Source: an uncultured Neomegalonema sp. (GTDB lineage Bacteria; Pseudomonadota; Alphaproteobacteria; Rhodobacterales; Rhodobacteraceae). From it: a stretch of DNA of 64,000 bases. The notes under the pieces were generated by a model. That model was not told the origin of the DNA and searched no databases. It saw only the letters and a list, made by a program, of their open reading frames with translations. The stretch covers positions 1 to 64,000 of the forward strand of contig CALKBI010000034.1 in NCBI GenBank assembly GCA_937990185.1. Direction: 5' to 3'. This document shows positions 8,987 to 18,799 of the stretch, piece after piece; the stretch's first letter is position 1, and the number at the start of each line of letters is the position of its first letter. The position numbers were made by a program, and so were the translations under genes.

Positions 8987-9804
8987 TATGTGTAGGCGAT
9001 CCAAAGCAGGATTACGCCAAGTGCAAGGCGATAAATGACAAATGGGGTCATCGACGCCGAGGCGATCCAGCGCATAAACAGTTTGATCGCGATCAGAGCA
9101 GCAATGAAGGACAGCACAGCCGCAATAAGAGCATCGGCGCCTAATTGCATATTCCCACTGTCAATGATGTCTTTCGTCCCGAGCGCGCCAGCGGCGATAA
9201 TGGTCGGGATTGCCATTAGCATTGAAAAGCGTGCTGCCGATGTCCTGTCGAGACCCAGAAAACGCCCTGCCGTCATGGTGATACCTGACCGTGATGTGCC
9301 GGGTATCAAGGCGACGGCTTGAGCAAGGCCGACGAGGATTGTGTCCTTCATCGTGATTTCCTTTAGCTCGCGGGTCTGGGCCGTGAATTTGTCTGCGATA
9401 TAGAGAAGGATGCCGAATATTAGTGTGGTCCATCCGATGATCGTTAATGCACGGGAAGAGTCTCGCATCCAGTCCATGATATCGAGCTTGCTAAAGATTA
9501 GCCCAACAATGATCACCGGGATTGTGCCGACGATGAGAAATAGCGCGAGGCGGGCGTCCCATCTGTCTGTGCGTCCGCGTAATAGATGAAAGAAGCCGAA
9601 GAAGGCTTCTGCGACTTCTTTTCTAAAGGCCAATAGGACTGCGAACAGTGTTCCGACATGGACGGCCATGTCGATCATCGGTCCCTGATCAGGTTGACCT
9701 GTCACCATTGGCGCAAGGATTAAGTGAGCGCTCGAACTGATTGGCAAAAACTCAGTGATCCCTTGGACCAACGCCACGAGGATCAAGTGAAACAGGCTCA
9801 TCAA
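8986..9804 (-). CDS. uppP: Undecaprenyl-diphosphatase
   Basis: A 272-residue polytopic membrane enzyme that dephosphorylates undecaprenyl diphosphate to recycle the lipid carrier for cell-wall synthesis. The family's two signature segments are visible: QGITEFLPISSSAHL (residues 14-28) and PGTSRSG (about 168-174), plus multiple hydrophobic helices. Length is typical. Single gene; its 3' end abuts a bidirectional terminator. Confidence 0.93.
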   Translation of the reverse strand: MMSLFHLILVALVQGITEFLPISSSAHLILAPMVTGQPDQGPMIDMAVHVGTLFAVLLAFRKEVAEAFFGFFHLLRGRTDRWDARLALFLIVGTIPVIIVGLIFSKLDIMDWMRDSSRALTIIGWTTLIFGILLYIADKFTAQTRELKEITMKDTILVGLAQAVALIPGTSRSGITMTAGRFLGLDRTSAARFSMLMAIPTIIAAGALGTKDIIDSGNMQLGADALIAAVLSFIAALIAIKLFMRWIASASMTPFVIYRLALGVILLWIAYT

Positions 9805-9900
9805 ACAATCCTAATTCTTATTTGCTTAGAGCGTCGTTACGGTGGAATTCGTAAGGGTGCAATATGTTAGGGTGTATTGACCGCTGCGTGCGGTGTCAGA

Positions 9901-10572
9901 TTAGCCACCTTTGATCCGGTCGAACATTGTTTCCAGACCTTCGCTGCGGCGTGATAGCTTGAGACGTTCTGCTGCCAAAACCGACCCGAGTTGCGTCGTG
10001 CAGGTGTCGAGATCCGCATTGATCAGCACATAATCGTATTCCGGCCAATGCAGCATCTCGGCAATGGACTTTTCCATACGGTGGCGGATGGTCTCTTCAT
10101 CATCCAGCCCCCTGTTCCGCAGACGGTCTTCGAGCGCTTCGACTGACGGCGGCAGGATAAAGACGCTGACGACATCCTCTTTCATTGAATCGCGGATTTG
10201 CCGCGCGCCTTGCCAATCAACGTCAAAAAGAACGTCCCGGCCTTCAGACAGGACTTTTTCGACGGGACCGCGCGGACTGCCATAGTAATTGTCGAACACG
10301 GTTGCATGTTCGAGCATTTCGCCATCGACAACCATCTTCGCGAATTGCTCTTTATCAACGAAATGATAATCGACGCCATTGACCTCACCGTCCCGAGGCC
10401 TACGCGTCGTGGCCGAGACTGAAAGAGTGACCGCCGGGTCAGCTTGCATCAACCGTTTTGCCAGCGTCGTCTTTCCTGCACCGGATGGTGATGAGAGAAT
10501 AAAGAGCATTCCGCGACGACGGACCTGTTCAATAGATTCGACAGCATCAAGGATCGGCTTCATGAGCGGCAC
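9901..10572 (-). CDS. gmk: Guanylate kinase
   Basis: A 223-residue guanylate kinase (GMP + ATP to GDP + ADP). The P-loop SPSGAGKT is at residues 28-35, followed by SVSATTRRPRDGEVNGVDY, which is typical of GMP binding. The start is GTG 10572 with AAGAGA seven bases upstream; ATG 10563 is an alternative. It lies 60 bp after yicC, a pair commonly found together. Confidence 0.95.
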   Translation of the reverse strand: MPLMKPILDAVESIEQVRRRGMLFILSSPSGAGKTTLAKRLMQADPAVTLSVSATTRRPRDGEVNGVDYHFVDKEQFAKMVVDGEMLEHATVFDNYYGSPRGPVEKVLSEGRDVLFDVDWQGARQIRDSMKEDVVSVFILPPSVEALEDRLRNRGLDDEETIRHRMEKSIAEMLHWPEYDYVLINADLDTCTTQLGSVLAAERLKLSRRSEGLETMFDRIKGG

Positions 10573-10632
10573 TCGCGTCTCTTTTCGTTCGCGAAGTTTC
10601 TACGTTGGTAAATCTAATAGGGGAAGGGCGCA

Positions 10633-11529
10633 CTATTCGATATTGGCCGCTTGCTCTTTTATCTGATCAACGACCGTTTTGAGGTCGAGACCAATGCGTG
10701 TCAGGGCATCTGTTGAGCTTTTAGAACATAACGTATTCGCCTCACGGTTAAATTCCTGCGTCAGAAACTCAAGGCGTCTTCCAATCGGCTCATCCATTGC
10801 CAGCAGATCACGCGCTGCAGCGACATGACCTTCTAGCCTGTCTATCTCTTCACGGATGTCTGCTTTCGATGCGAGAATGGCCGCCTCTTGTTGTAATCGT
10901 TCCGGTGAAAGAGTGGTGTCAGACAGCAGCATGGTTAGCTGAGTCTTAAAACGCTCGCGTAGGGCGATAACTGCTTCATTTGCACACTTTTTTGCATCTG
11001 AGGTAAGCGATTCAATCTGGGTCACCTGTGCCGAAATCACGTGTGCCAATCGGGAACCTTCAGCCTCACGTTCCTTTAGGAGAGCCTGTAAAGCGATCTC
11101 GAATCCGGCTAAAATTTCCTTGTTCAAAGCATCAAGATCAAGCGGATCATTTTCTTCTGCGGTAATCAAAACGCCGGGGAGTGCGAGAAGGGCCTCGGCA
11201 TGGGCCGGGGCCGCAGGAATTCCAGCCTTTTCAAGCTGTGTTCTTGCGATGCTCAACGCTTCCACCGCATGCGACAAAGCCGTTTCATCAAGTGAAGTAC
11301 GGCCTTCGCCGCTTTGAAATCGCAGGATTAGCGAAATCGTGACCGAGCCACGTTTTAGGGCTTTTTGCGCCGCAATTCGGAGTTTTTGTTCTAATGATTC
11401 GAAACCACTGGGGAGTCTGAAGCGAAGATCAAGACCGCGCCCATTCACGCTTTTCACGTCCAAACGCCAGTCAGAATCACCTGTTTGACCGTCGGCTGTC
11501 GCAAAGCCCGTCATGCTGTTTATAGGCAC
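10633..11529 (-). CDS. yicC: YicC family endoribonuclease
   Basis: A 298-residue protein of the YicC/YloC family (family members act as endoribonucleases). The hallmark N-terminus SMTGFA and the C-terminal GRRLEFLTQEFNREANTLCSKS are present. I chose GTG at 11529 because AAGGAC lies seven bases upstream and because homologues begin a few residues before SMTGFA; an ATG at 11619 would add 30 unlikely residues, and ATG 11514 would remove five. It is probably co-transcribed with gmk. Confidence 0.9.
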   Translation of the reverse strand: MPINSMTGFATADGQTGDSDWRLDVKSVNGRGLDLRFRLPSGFESLEQKLRIAAQKALKRGSVTISLILRFQSGEGRTSLDETALSHAVEALSIARTQLEKAGIPAAPAHAEALLALPGVLITAEENDPLDLDALNKEILAGFEIALQALLKEREAEGSRLAHVISAQVTQIESLTSDAKKCANEAVIALRERFKTQLTMLLSDTTLSPERLQQEAAILASKADIREEIDRLEGHVAAARDLLAMDEPIGRRLEFLTQEFNREANTLCSKSSTDALTRIGLDLKTVVDQIKEQAANIE

Positions 11530-11693
11530 GGTTTTGTCCTTATGTGACTTGTTAACCACGTTTACTGGAATACATAAGGGATTTCCAGCCGTATACGGAT
11601 GATGTTCTGGCATGTGCATTGCGAACTAGAGTTCATCATTTCAACGAGCCGCGACTCGCTCTATTCTGGGTCTAGTGCAGTTGATCTTTGTAA

Positions 11694-12512
11694 ATGAATG
11701 GAAGTTCCTTTGTTAGAGAAGTGTCGCAAAGATACCCAAACAAAAGGATTTCCTCCGATGGGACTAGCAGAATGAAACACGCTAAAACGCGCGCTCTTTA
11801 CGATTATTGGAATTCGATTCGCGACGGTCGCCTTGCTCCGTTCCGTTCTGAGATCGAACCTCGTGAGATTGCGCCTCTTCTGGATAGTACATTTATCCTA
11901 GAAGTTCAGAGCCGAGATAGCGTTCGTTTCCGCCTTGCTGGTACGAAACTCTGTGAGAGTTTTGGGATGGAATTACGCGGCATGAGTGCGCTTGCACTCT
12001 GGCATGGAGAGTGCCGCGCTAAGGTGCGTGACGTGATGCATCGGGTCGTCAACGAACCTTGTATTGGTCATGTTGCTTGTACCGTCGAAAATCGTGGCGG
12101 GTTCCATTACCAAGCCGAATTTCTTTATCTGCCGTTACGATCCGATATGGGCGAGATGAGCCGTGTGTTGGGTTGCGGATATTACACCGGAGAGAACCGC
12201 GCGTTCTCGAAACTCTACGATCCAATCCATCACTGGGTCGACAAAGTGCGCTTGTTCGAATTGACAGGCGATAGCTTTGAAGGCGTCGGCACGGCCCCGA
12301 TTTTCGGACGCCGCGCACGGGACCGCCGCGGAGAGCCAACACCACCACGTCTGGAACCGTTTGCGGCAAGTCAGCTTTTGGCCGGGGGGCGGCCTGAGCT
12401 GACAGCGATTAACGGGGGGCTTCTCGGGTCGACTGAACAGGTCATCGAGCCGCAGGAAGAAGTCGCCCGTAATCGCGGTCATTTGCGGTTGGTTAAATCT
12501 GACGTTGGTTGA
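11694..12512 (+). CDS. PAS-domain (PAS_5 family) protein
   Basis: A 272-residue soluble protein. The segment from about residue 33 (ALYDYWNSIRDGRLAPFRSE) through FRLAGTKLCESFGMELRGM matches the alphaproteobacterial PAS_5 family of sensory-like proteins. The role is unknown. The C-terminal 60 residues are low-complexity. ATG 11772 (MKHAKTRALYDYW) is an equally good start; neither has a clear Shine-Dalgarno. Confidence 0.7.
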   Translation: MNGSSFVREVSQRYPNKRISSDGTSRMKHAKTRALYDYWNSIRDGRLAPFRSEIEPREIAPLLDSTFILEVQSRDSVRFRLAGTKLCESFGMELRGMSALALWHGECRAKVRDVMHRVVNEPCIGHVACTVENRGGFHYQAEFLYLPLRSDMGEMSRVLGCGYYTGENRAFSKLYDPIHHWVDKVRLFELTGDSFEGVGTAPIFGRRARDRRGEPTPPRLEPFAASQLLAGGRPELTAINGGLLGSTEQVIEPQEEVARNRGHLRLVKSDVG

Positions 12513-12540
12513 TCCATCCTCGCAGCCAAGGCGAGAACAG

Positions 12541-12557
12541 CATTTGTAATACAAATG
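12541..12557. promoter_or_regulatory. Perfect palindrome CATTTGTA-A-TACAAATG
   Basis: A 17-bp near-perfect palindrome 66 bp upstream of the exported-protein gene at 12623. No T-run follows, so an operator is more likely than a terminator; the binder is unknown. Confidence 0.4.
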
Positions 12558-12590
12558 TGCCTGTCATTCGGGCTTTTCTTGTGGTCGAGT

Positions 12591-12614
12591 ATCACGAGAG
12601 AAAGCTCTCGTGAT
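12591..12614 (+). promoter_or_regulatory. 10-bp perfect hairpin abutting the ribosome binding site
   Basis: Arms ATCACGAGAG and CTCTCGTGAT with loop AAAG end at 12614; GGGGTAAG and then ATG 12623 follow immediately. The hairpin's right arm touches the Shine-Dalgarno, so folding could influence translation. Confidence 0.5.
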
Positions 12615-12622
12615 GGGGTAAG

Positions 12623-13252
12623 ATGATTATGAGCCGATTTCTGAGTATTGTTGCCGCTGTTTGTGCGCTTTGTATCTCAAGCATCGCCCATGCTGACCTG
12701 ACCGATAAGCTAAGACCGGACGCGGGAAAGTCGTTTCCCCAGCACCCTTTGCCAGAATGTCAGCTCCCTGAACTCGGCGAGGCGATTGAAGCCCTGACAG
12801 TGGAGGGACATACTCCAAACCGGCTGGAGTTGCCGCCTCTCTATGGTCTTGTGTTGTTGAGCATGACGGTCGATTCATATGATGATGGTGAACTGATATT
12901 TGCTGTGGACAGGTTGCCTTTGTTGCCCGATGGCGGGCTGAGGCCAATTGATCTTTGCGGCCCTCTTGAAACGCAACGGATGCGCGTTCCTGCTGTTGGG
13001 GACCGTGCCGGTATTATTGGTTTGAGAATGCGTCCGTCGCTTGATCTTGCCGCCGCGTATCCGACCTTCGGAGCCGGGTTGGCGGAAAGCAGCCGTGCCG
13101 TGCGAACCAAGCCGAAGACGTTTGCCGCCTTCAAGACATTTCCGAATGATGAGAAAATTCTCCGTGACGCCTTGCTAGATCATCCGATGATCGAGAGTGA
13201 TCGGAATATATGGACAATGCCGGGCCTGATCCTTTTGCCTCTGGCGGAGTAG
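12623..13252 (+). CDS. Hypothetical exported protein
   Basis: A 209-residue protein with a signal peptide (residues 1-24, ending SIAHA-D). The mature domain has no recognised family; two or three Cys (around residues 49 and 112) could be paired. ATG at 12629 (residue 3) is an alternative start. The leader contains two inverted repeats, including a stable hairpin right at the ribosome binding site. Confidence 0.65.
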   Translation: MIMSRFLSIVAAVCALCISSIAHADLTDKLRPDAGKSFPQHPLPECQLPELGEAIEALTVEGHTPNRLELPPLYGLVLLSMTVDSYDDGELIFAVDRLPLLPDGGLRPIDLCGPLETQRMRVPAVGDRAGIIGLRMRPSLDLAAAYPTFGAGLAESSRAVRTKPKTFAAFKTFPNDEKILRDALLDHPMIESDRNIWTMPGLILLPLAE

Positions 13253-13333
13253 AGCGTGCAGTTGCCCTGTTTAGGGCAACGGGATGCGTAAAATAGCGCT
13301 CCGGATGTGCCGCCATTTATTCCTGAGGAACGA

Positions 13334-14728
13334 TCAAGCCGGACGGTGTTGTGCTAGATCTGCAGCGGCGAGGTCGAGGCCCTTAGCCAGATTATCAAAC
13401 ATCTGATTGATATCATCTTCCGTCACTATTAGCGGTGGGCAGAAGGCAACGCCGTCACCGGGCAACGGACGCCCGAACGTGCCTTGTTCCATCGTATGTT
13501 GATAGACCGTAGGAGCGGCTTTTGCGGTGGGCGCAAATTGCTCGCGGGTGTCTTTGTCCGCAACGATTTCAACGGCGCCGACCAAACCGGTGCAGCGGGC
13601 TTCGCCGACCAGCGGGTGCGATGCGAGGGCATCATAACGCTCTTTAAATAGGGGCGCGACGGCTTGGACATGGCCGAGAATATCGCGTTCCTCATAGATT
13701 TTGAGGGTTTCCAACGCCACTGCCGCGCAAACCGGATGGCCGCCATAGGTCATGCCGATGCCAAAGACACCGTTTTTGGGGCTGTGCGCGGCGATGACTT
13801 CGTAGACTTTCTCGCTGACGAGTGTTGCGCCGATGGGCAAATAGGCGGATGAGAGTTGCTTTGCGACAGTCATGATGTCCGGCTGGATGCCGCCGACGGT
13901 CTCTGACCCCCAGAATTCTCCGGTCCGGCAAAAGCCGTTGATGACTTCATCACAGACCAGCAGGATATCGTATTTGCGGCAGATTTTCTCGACGGCAGGC
14001 CAGTATCCTTTTGGCGGGATCAAGACGCCGCCCGCGCCCATAACCGGTTCTCCGACAAAGGCGGCAATCGTCTCGGGACCTTCGGCAATGATCAGGCTTT
14101 CGACTTCTTCCGCGAGGCGGGTTGCGAATTGTTCTTCGGTCTCGTCCGTCTTTCCGTAGCGGTAGAAATGAGGGCAGGAGACTTTCAAAAAGCGGTCGTT
14201 CACCGGCAGGTCGAAATCGTTTTGCTTATAAGGCAGGGCCGTGAGGCTGCCTGCTGCGGCTGTCACGCCATGATAGGCTCGGTCGCGGCCAATGATCTTT
14301 TTCTTCTCGGGGCGGCCCAGCGCGTTGTTATAATACCAAACCATCTGAATCATCGTGTCGATGGCTTCTGATCCGCTGTTGACGAAAAACGCCCGGGTGA
14401 TCGAAGCCGGGGCACGTTTTGTCAGGCGTTCTGCCAGTTCAATCGCGGGCTGGTGCGAGCGGTGGGCGAAGATATGGGTGTAGCTCATAACATCCATTTG
14501 CTTCATCGCAGCATCTTTCAGCCGCTGTTCGCTATGCCCGAGAGCAGTGCACCAAAGTCCCGCCATCCCGTCTATGAAGCCGCGCCCCTCGTCATCGAAC
14601 AGGCGAACGCCTTCAGCGCGCGCCATGATGTGCGGGCCTTTCTCCTCATGGGCGGCCATGTCGGTATATTGATGGACGCCCGTTGCAATGTTGATTGCAG
14701 ACAGGGAATTCGGGATTTGGATGTTCAT
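13334..14728 (-). CDS. Class III (omega-type) aminotransferase
   Basis: A 464-residue PLP-dependent aminotransferase of the aspartate-aminotransferase-family class III group. Motifs: FFVNSGSEAIDTMIQM for phosphate binding, LLVCDEVINGFCRTG for the cofactor-binding Asp, and MTVAKQLSSAYLP with the Schiff-base Lys. The family transfers amino groups from amines or omega-amino acids to pyruvate; the substrate here is not evident. The gene is monocistronic, tail to head with the dehydrogenase gene. Confidence 0.85.
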   Translation of the reverse strand: MNIQIPNSLSAINIATGVHQYTDMAAHEEKGPHIMARAEGVRLFDDEGRGFIDGMAGLWCTALGHSEQRLKDAAMKQMDVMSYTHIFAHRSHQPAIELAERLTKRAPASITRAFFVNSGSEAIDTMIQMVWYYNNALGRPEKKKIIGRDRAYHGVTAAAGSLTALPYKQNDFDLPVNDRFLKVSCPHFYRYGKTDETEEQFATRLAEEVESLIIAEGPETIAAFVGEPVMGAGGVLIPPKGYWPAVEKICRKYDILLVCDEVINGFCRTGEFWGSETVGGIQPDIMTVAKQLSSAYLPIGATLVSEKVYEVIAAHSPKNGVFGIGMTYGGHPVCAAVALETLKIYEERDILGHVQAVAPLFKERYDALASHPLVGEARCTGLVGAVEIVADKDTREQFAPTAKAAPTVYQHTMEQGTFGRPLPGDGVAFCPPLIVTEDDINQMFDNLAKGLDLAAADLAQHRPA

Positions 14729-14802
14729 GGCGCTTGCCTCCGGTTTGAAGGGCGAGGATTGCTTGGATTCAAAGGATTTGCAAGCGCAGTATAGTCGCGG
14801 GT

Positions 14803-16101
14803 TTAAGCACGGACCACGTTATCAAATTCTTCCCGATATTGGCCTCTGGTGTCGATCACAACTGCGCTGTGTTGTTGGATCATGGCGTAGTCGACATTGC
14901 TGTGATGGGTGAGGATGATGGCGGCGTCATAACTGGCGAGGATTTCGGGGCTAAGGTCGACCGAAGCGAGGTCGAATTTGTGCTTTCTCATTCGCGGAAA
15001 GCTTGGAACCCACGGGTCGGAATAGGCAATATCCGCACCCCATTCACGCAATAGCTCCATGACTTCAACGGCGGGACTTTCGCGCATGTCGTCTACATCC
15101 GGTTTATAAGCGATGCCGACCGCGAGGATTCTTGCGTCTTTCAAGGCTTTGCCGCGCGCGTTGAGAGCGCGGATCAGCTTGTCGAGGACGAATTGCGGCA
15201 TGGCGGCGTTGACCTCTCCGGCCAGCTCGATGAATTTGGTATGAACGCCGTATTCGCGGGCTTTCCAAGTCAGGTAAAACGGGTCCACCGGAATGCAGTG
15301 ACCGCCAATGCCGGGGCCGGGGTAATACGCCGTAAAGCCGAAAGGCTTGGTCGCGGCGGCGTCAATGATCTCGAAGATATCAAGGCCCATGCGGTCGGCG
15401 GTGATCTTCATCTCGTTGACAAGGCCGATATTCACGGCGCGGTGGATGTTTTCCAGCAGCTTGACCATCTCGGAGGCTTGGGTTGAGGAAACCGGAACCA
15501 CTGTGTTGATGATCGCACCATAAAGCGCGAGGCCGGCTTGGAGGCAGACAGGCGTAGAGCCGCCGACGACTTTGGGAATGGTGTCTGTGGTGAAATCCGG
15601 ATTGCCGGGGTCTTCGCGCTCGGGTGAATAAACGAGGTAAATGTCTGTGCCGATTTCAAGTCCGTGTGCCTCGATGACGGGGCGCAGAATTTCTTCGGTG
15701 GTTCCCGGCCATGTGGTGCTTTCCAAACTAACGAGTTGGCCAGCGCGCAGATGGGGGGCGATGGCGTCCATCGTGCCGGTGACAAAACTGAGATCAGGTT
15801 CGCGGTATTGGTTGAGCGGGGTCGGGACGCAAATGATTGCTGTATCGGCTTCGGCAATGCGGGACATATCCGTGGTAGCCTCAAAGCCCGATGTGCGCAT
15901 GGTGGCGACGGCATCCGAAGAGATGTGTTTGATTGTCTCGATACCTTGATTGAGGCGCTCTACACGGGCGGCGTCGATGTCAAAACCAAGGATGCGAAAG
16001 CCCATTTGCGAGAACCGTAGAGCCAGTGGAACACCGACATACCCGAGGCCAATGATGCCGATAACGGCCTGTTTAGATTTTATACGGTCGGGAAAGGTCA
16101 T
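14803..16101 (-). CDS. UDP-sugar 6-dehydrogenase (WbpA-like)
   Basis: A 432-residue nucleotide-sugar dehydrogenase that oxidises C6 of a UDP-(N-acetyl)hexosamine with NAD, usually for surface polysaccharide. The Rossmann motif GLGYVG (18-23) opens the protein; the catalytic Cys is in [14 protein letters not shown]; the C-terminal domain has [14 protein letters not shown]. The sequence style resembles WbpA-type UDP-GlcNAc dehydrogenases. No other polysaccharide genes are beside it; it borders the photosynthesis cluster. Confidence 0.85.
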   Translation of the reverse strand: MTFPDRIKSKQAVIGIIGLGYVGVPLALRFSQMGFRILGFDIDAARVERLNQGIETIKHISSDAVATMRTSGFEATTDMSRIAEADTAIICVPTPLNQYREPDLSFVTGTMDAIAPHLRAGQLVSLESTTWPGTTEEILRPVIEAHGLEIGTDIYLVYSPEREDPGNPDFTTDTIPKVVGGSTPVCLQAGLALYGAIINTVVPVSSTQASEMVKLLENIHRAVNIGLVNEMKITADRMGLDIFEIIDAAATKPFGFTAYYPGPGIGGHCIPVDPFYLTWKAREYGVHTKFIELAGEVNAAMPQFVLDKLIRALNARGKALKDARILAVGIAYKPDVDDMRESPAVEVMELLREWGADIAYSDPWVPSFPRMRKHKFDLASVDLSPEILASYDAAIILTHHSNVDYAMIQQHSAVVIDTRGQYREEFDNVVRA

Positions 16102-16145
16102 AGGTCGGCTCCGGCTTTTATAACTGTCATCAGTAACCCCTCACC

Positions 16146-16174
16146 CTGATCCTCTCACAGTGGGAGAGGGTCAG
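16146..16174 (-). terminator. Possible terminator downstream of bchO
   Basis: Imperfect inverted repeat CTGATCCTCTCAC / GTGGGAGAGGGTCAG placed just after the bchO stop. No strong T-run, so it may instead be a dispersed CCCTCTCCC repeat. Confidence 0.35.
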
Positions 16175-16191
16175 AATTTACTGATGTCGTC

Positions 16192-17049
16192 TTAACCTAA
16201 AACCTGATCGAGATGCGCCAGAAAATGTGCGCCCTTGTTTTCTTCGTGAAGGAGGTGGCCGCTGTCTTGGATATGGATGGTGTCGGAATTTGTTAGGCGC
16301 TTTGCCCAGCGTTCGGAGGTTTTAGGGTCGACTGCGCGATCTTTTCCGCCTGTCATAAGAAGGTTGCGGGATTTTATTTCAGGAGCGCGCGCGATCAAAG
16401 GTTCCAACTCCCACCGGGCCATCATTGCGATGGTGGCGTCTACATGCGTGCTGTCCGCGACGAGGGTGCGATAACAATCGATGCCTTGGTGATCAATGCG
16501 GCTGCCCGTGGCTTCGATCAGTTTGCGCACGGCGCTTTCGGACGACATGGTAAGCGAAACGAGGTTTGCGCCGATGGCTCCGAAACCCATGAGCTTGGCC
16601 GATAACGGCATGATCGCCCCCGCGACGCCGGGAAAAGGTTCGAGCGCGCCATTGATCGAGACGATGTGGCGCGGGGTTTGCGGCAGGTCGAGCGCAAGTT
16701 GATATGCGATGGCCGCGCCTGCCGAATGACCGATAATGATTTCGGGGGTGATGCCGAGGTCGGAGAGCAGGGCGGATATTGCGTTGCTCATTCCCTTGAG
16801 GCTGCAGGTGTTTTGATCGCTGGCGAATGTGAAACCCTGACCGGGGAGGTCGAGTGCGAGGACGTGGTGGGTTTCGGCCATGGGCAACATGACATGCCGC
16901 CAGCTATGGGTTGATGCGCCGGTTCCGTGAAGGAGGAGGATGGTGTTTCCCTCTCCCGCCTCTTGGATGTGCCAGCGGATTTTGCCCATGCTTTTGAAGT
17001 GGCTCAACGAGCGGTGCGGCCAGTTGTTTCCTTCGCGATCCCAGATCAT
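16192..17049 (-). CDS. bchO: Magnesium chelatase accessory protein BchO
   Basis: A 285-residue alpha/beta-hydrolase-fold protein found in bacteriochlorophyll clusters next to bchI-bchD. Typical BchO features: an N-terminus with WDREGNNWPHR, then LLLHGTGASTHSWR (38-51) and the nucleophile elbow GHSAG (107-111). The exact reaction is not known; its position after bchD supports a role in Mg-chelation or porphyrin handling. It lies 73 bp after bchD. Confidence 0.9.
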   Translation of the reverse strand: MIWDREGNNWPHRSLSHFKSMGKIRWHIQEAGEGNTILLLHGTGASTHSWRHVMLPMAETHHVLALDLPGQGFTFASDQNTCSLKGMSNAISALLSDLGITPEIIIGHSAGAAIAYQLALDLPQTPRHIVSINGALEPFPGVAGAIMPLSAKLMGFGAIGANLVSLTMSSESAVRKLIEATGSRIDHQGIDCYRTLVADSTHVDATIAMMARWELEPLIARAPEIKSRNLLMTGGKDRAVDPKTSERWAKRLTNSDTIHIQDSGHLLHEENKGAHFLAHLDQVLG

Positions 17050-17122
17050 GAGGGGGCTTGCGTGCTTTGGCGTTCACCGCGTCCCTTTGCCGGACGGAGA
17101 AAAGATGCGGGACGGAAGGTCT

Positions 17123-18781
17123 TCACGTTAATGCCTCTGACACCGCGCCTGCCATGCGTCTTGCGTCGGCGCGGGGCATCGGGACGTAGCGTGCGGCGAG
17201 CGCATTTGACAGGTCTTTTGCTAAGGGCTGTTGGCGGCGTGCTGTGTCTATGAGGATGATTGGTGCGTTTTGGATACGCAGCGCTTTGGCGATTTCCAGT
17301 GCATCCTCGCCCGCTTTGCCGCGTCCGGCCTCACCGTCAAGCGCGATATTGGCAACGCCATCGGTTAGGATGACAAGCGTGGGGGCCATGCCTTTGCGGG
17401 CGGCTTGGTCAAGCACTTCATAAGCAGTTTTTAAACCCGCAGCGAGAGGCGTGCCGCCTCCGCCGGGCAAGGCCGCAAGGCGGCGTTTCGTTTGCACAAT
17501 CGACCGGGTTGGTGGGAGCAAAAGCTCTGCGCCTTCACCGCGAAACGAAATCAGCGCAACGTGATCGCGGCGGGAATAGGCTTCGGCTAGGAGAATTTCA
17601 ATCGCGCCTTTGGCTTCGGCGAGGCGGGCGAGGGCGGTTGAACCGGACGCATCAACTGCAAAGATGATTGCGCGGTCGCTGACGTCTTGCGTGCGTTTGA
17701 TATGAATGTCGCTCGGTTCAATCAGAATGCGGCGCGGGTCTTTCGGGCGGGCTTTGCGGCGCGGGGCTTGCCATGGGGCAGCAGTCCGCAGAGTTGCCAG
17801 CAAGTCGATGCGATTGGACGAGGATGCGCGGCCTTTGCGTGAAGGGAGGCGGCGGCCTCTGCGGTTGCCGCTGCGCTTCGCGCCGCTTTTAGATCCGCTG
17901 GTTGAGGCCGCATTGTTCATGTCGAAGGTTGCGAGGGACGCGAGCAGGTCTTTCGGCAGGATTGCTTTTGCCGCCTCCAGCATCAGATCTTCATCGGTTT
18001 GGCTTTGTTGTTTGTTGGTGTCGTCACCGTCATTGTCTTGTTGTTGATCCGGGGAAGAATCTTCCGGTTGTTCATCGTCTTCCATTGGCGGCGGTGTCAG
18101 CATTCGAGGCGCAAGGCACAAGCGGATGGCCCAATGCAAGGCGGTTTCATCATCACCGTGCATGGCGGTCAAAGCGCGGGCAACGCGCAGTGTGTGAACC
18201 GGCGCACGGAGGCTCGTGATACCCATCTGTACAGCGAGCAATGTGATGTGCCGGATCGTTTCCGGCGGAATCTCTACTGTCGATAAACGGGCGCGGGCGG
18301 CTTTGATATCCGATAGGTCAATCTGCGGACAATCGCGAAACGAGAGAGCATCCAAGTCGAGATGAATCGCAAGGCGATCTTGCAGTGCGGCAGGGAGGCC
18401 CTCGTCTTCTGTGCCTTCGTCCAGCGCGACCAATGAAAGAGAATGGCTGTCCAATGCTGCCCCAAGACGGCCCGCTAATTCCGCTGGAATGCGCTCTGCC
18501 ATCGGTGTGACGCACACACCGCCGCGCGTGATTAGGCCGGTGGTAAAAACGGGCTTGAGTGTTGCCAATGTCGCGGTGACATCCAACCCGCCATAAAGCT
18601 GTTCATCATCGGCAAGCGGAGACAGTTTTTGCGTTGGTAATGCTTCGGTTAGGGCGACAAGAAAACGATCTCGGACAGGGCCAGAACGGGCGCGCAGCCA
18701 GATACCGCCAAGGGCGCCGGGGTCGATGGCAAAAGCGATGAGGGCTTGGGCTGCGTGTTCCCATGGGGTCGGGGTTATCAT
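17123..18781 (-). CDS. bchD: Magnesium chelatase subunit D
   Basis: A 552-residue D subunit of the Mg-chelatase that inserts Mg into protoporphyrin IX. It has the usual order: a degenerate AAA+ domain, an acidic/Gln-rich linker (EDDEQPEDSSPDQQQDND, about residues 238-255), a basic segment, and a C-terminal von Willebrand A domain with the MIDAS motif DASGS. It lies 18 bp after bchI in the same unit. Confidence 0.95.
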   Translation of the reverse strand: MITPTPWEHAAQALIAFAIDPGALGGIWLRARSGPVRDRFLVALTEALPTQKLSPLADDEQLYGGLDVTATLATLKPVFTTGLITRGGVCVTPMAERIPAELAGRLGAALDSHSLSLVALDEGTEDEGLPAALQDRLAIHLDLDALSFRDCPQIDLSDIKAARARLSTVEIPPETIRHITLLAVQMGITSLRAPVHTLRVARALTAMHGDDETALHWAIRLCLAPRMLTPPPMEDDEQPEDSSPDQQQDNDGDDTNKQQSQTDEDLMLEAAKAILPKDLLASLATFDMNNAASTSGSKSGAKRSGNRRGRRLPSRKGRASSSNRIDLLATLRTAAPWQAPRRKARPKDPRRILIEPSDIHIKRTQDVSDRAIIFAVDASGSTALARLAEAKGAIEILLAEAYSRRDHVALISFRGEGAELLLPPTRSIVQTKRRLAALPGGGGTPLAAGLKTAYEVLDQAARKGMAPTLVILTDGVANIALDGEAGRGKAGEDALEIAKALRIQNAPIILIDTARRQQPLAKDLSNALAARYVPMPRADARRMAGAVSEALT

Positions 18782-18799
18782 GGAAATCTGTCGGTATGC

